NCBI RefSeq assembly: GCF_000973105.1 | Contig: NC_015844.1 | Location: forward strand, 3,468,501-3,532,500 | DNA from: Zobellia galactanivorans | GTDB taxonomy: Bacteria; Bacteroidota; Bacteroidia; Flavobacteriales; Flavobacteriaceae | Direction: 5' to 3' | DNA length: 64,000 bases | Shown here: positions 63,594 through 64,000 of the stretch, one piece after another | How positions within the stretch are numbered: position 1 is the stretch's first letter | How the letters are laid out: the number at the start of each line of letters is the position of its first letter | Program-made: the position numbers and the translations under genes | The notes under the pieces: generated by a model | Seen by the model: the letters and a program-made list of their open reading frames with translations, nothing else | Told to the model about the DNA's origin: nothing | Database searches by the model: none

Positions 63594-64000
63594 GTCTGGC
63601 GACAAGCTAGATAAGGGCGTATGGGGAATGCCTAGGCTCTCAGAGGCGATGAAGGACGCGATAAGCTGCGAAAAGCTGCGGGGATCGGCACATACGATAT
63701 GATCCGCAGGTATCCGAATGGGGCAACCCAGCATGTTGAAGACATGTTATCCGCAAGGAGGCAAACCCGGTGAACTGAAACATCTAAGTAGCCGGAGGAG
63801 GAGAAAACAAAAGTGATTCCGGGAGTAGCGGCGAGCGAAACCGGATTAGTCCAAACCGTACATGTTCCGGCATGTGCGGGGTTGTAGGACCGCGACATTC
63901 GAACAGTTATGAACTAGAACAAGTTGGAAAGCTTGGCCGCAGACGGTGATAGCCCGGTATAGGTAAAGACCTGCAAGATAGCGGTATCCTGAGTAGCGCG
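63594..64000 (+). rRNA. 23S ribosomal RNA, 5' part
   Basis: The first about 400 nt of 23S, running off the window. Landmarks GCGACAAGC, GGGGAATGCCTAGGC, CGAATGGGGCAACCCAGC and GGGAGTAGCGGCGAGCGAAA are conserved 23S sequence. The exact 5' end is uncertain by about 10 bases. Confidence 0.95.

Overview
The window looks like chromosomal DNA of a marine member of the Flavobacteriaceae (Bacteroidota), probably close to Zobellia or Maribacter. This is inferred from the SusC/SusD pair, the promoters of TTTG/TAnnTTTG type, the absence of obvious Shine-Dalgarno sites, the split transketolase, the kbl-tdh pair, and the DUF5060 and DUF4374 proteins. The genus is a guess; the 16S gene at 61455-62978 would settle it.

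Layout. 1-9.7 kb: a surface-polysaccharide region. A minus-strand operon encodes a GT-C-like polytopic membrane protein, an Ig-like lipoprotein and a membrane-anchored TIM-barrel glycosidase-like protein that runs off the window. Divergent to it are a Wzx-type flippase, a GT4 glycosyltransferase and an unusual fusion of a response-regulator receiver domain to a DPM1-like GT2 glycosyltransferase. 9.7-12.2 kb: a TetR regulator, an AhpD-like protein and a DsbA/FrnE-like protein, with the wreck of a short-chain dehydrogenase gene between the last two. A matching palindrome lies in front of both the regulator and the AhpD-like gene. 12.4-17.2 kb: a DUF5060 lipoprotein glycosidase, an MscS channel, a double-domain Usp protein and a small coiled-coil protein. 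17.9-27.9 kb: an ECF sigma/FecR-controlled SusC/SusD locus followed by a glycerophosphodiesterase lipoprotein and a PafA-type phosphatase, which reads as an organophosphate-scavenging locus. A sulfatase C-terminus survives as a relic at 28.2 kb.

28.4-43 kb is mostly housekeeping: threonine catabolism (kbl, tdh, divergent Lrp), two tRNA-Lys genes, shikimate kinase, a PyrR-like protein, an S4 protein, an FKBP lipoprotein with thrombospondin-type-3 calcium repeats, split transketolase, tgt (lacking the usual zinc cysteines), an LptF/G permease, a DMT transporter, accA and dnaB. 43-53.6 kb holds a secreted protein of unknown role and then an AraC-linked five-gene operon (TonB receptor, DUF4374 lipoprotein, ankyrin-repeat protein, DUF2271 protein, PepSY-flavodoxin-reductase fusion), best read as an iron or metal-chelate uptake and reduction system. 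53.7-57.4 kb: a two-gene secreted/lipoprotein unit of unknown function, a HAD phosphatase and YjbQ. 57.4-60.7 kb: thrS-infC-rpmI-rplT, where infC has no ATG/GTG/TTG start matching the family N-terminus and seems to begin at ATA. 61-64 kb: an rRNA operon with two tandem promoters, 16S, tRNA-Ile(GAT), tRNA-Ala(TGC) and the beginning of 23S.

No CRISPR array, prophage, IS element or classical defence island was seen. The strongest candidates for undescribed biology are the receiver-GT2 fusion in its polysaccharide cluster, the phosphatase-linked SusCD locus, and the ankyrin/DUF4374/PepSY-reductase uptake operon.
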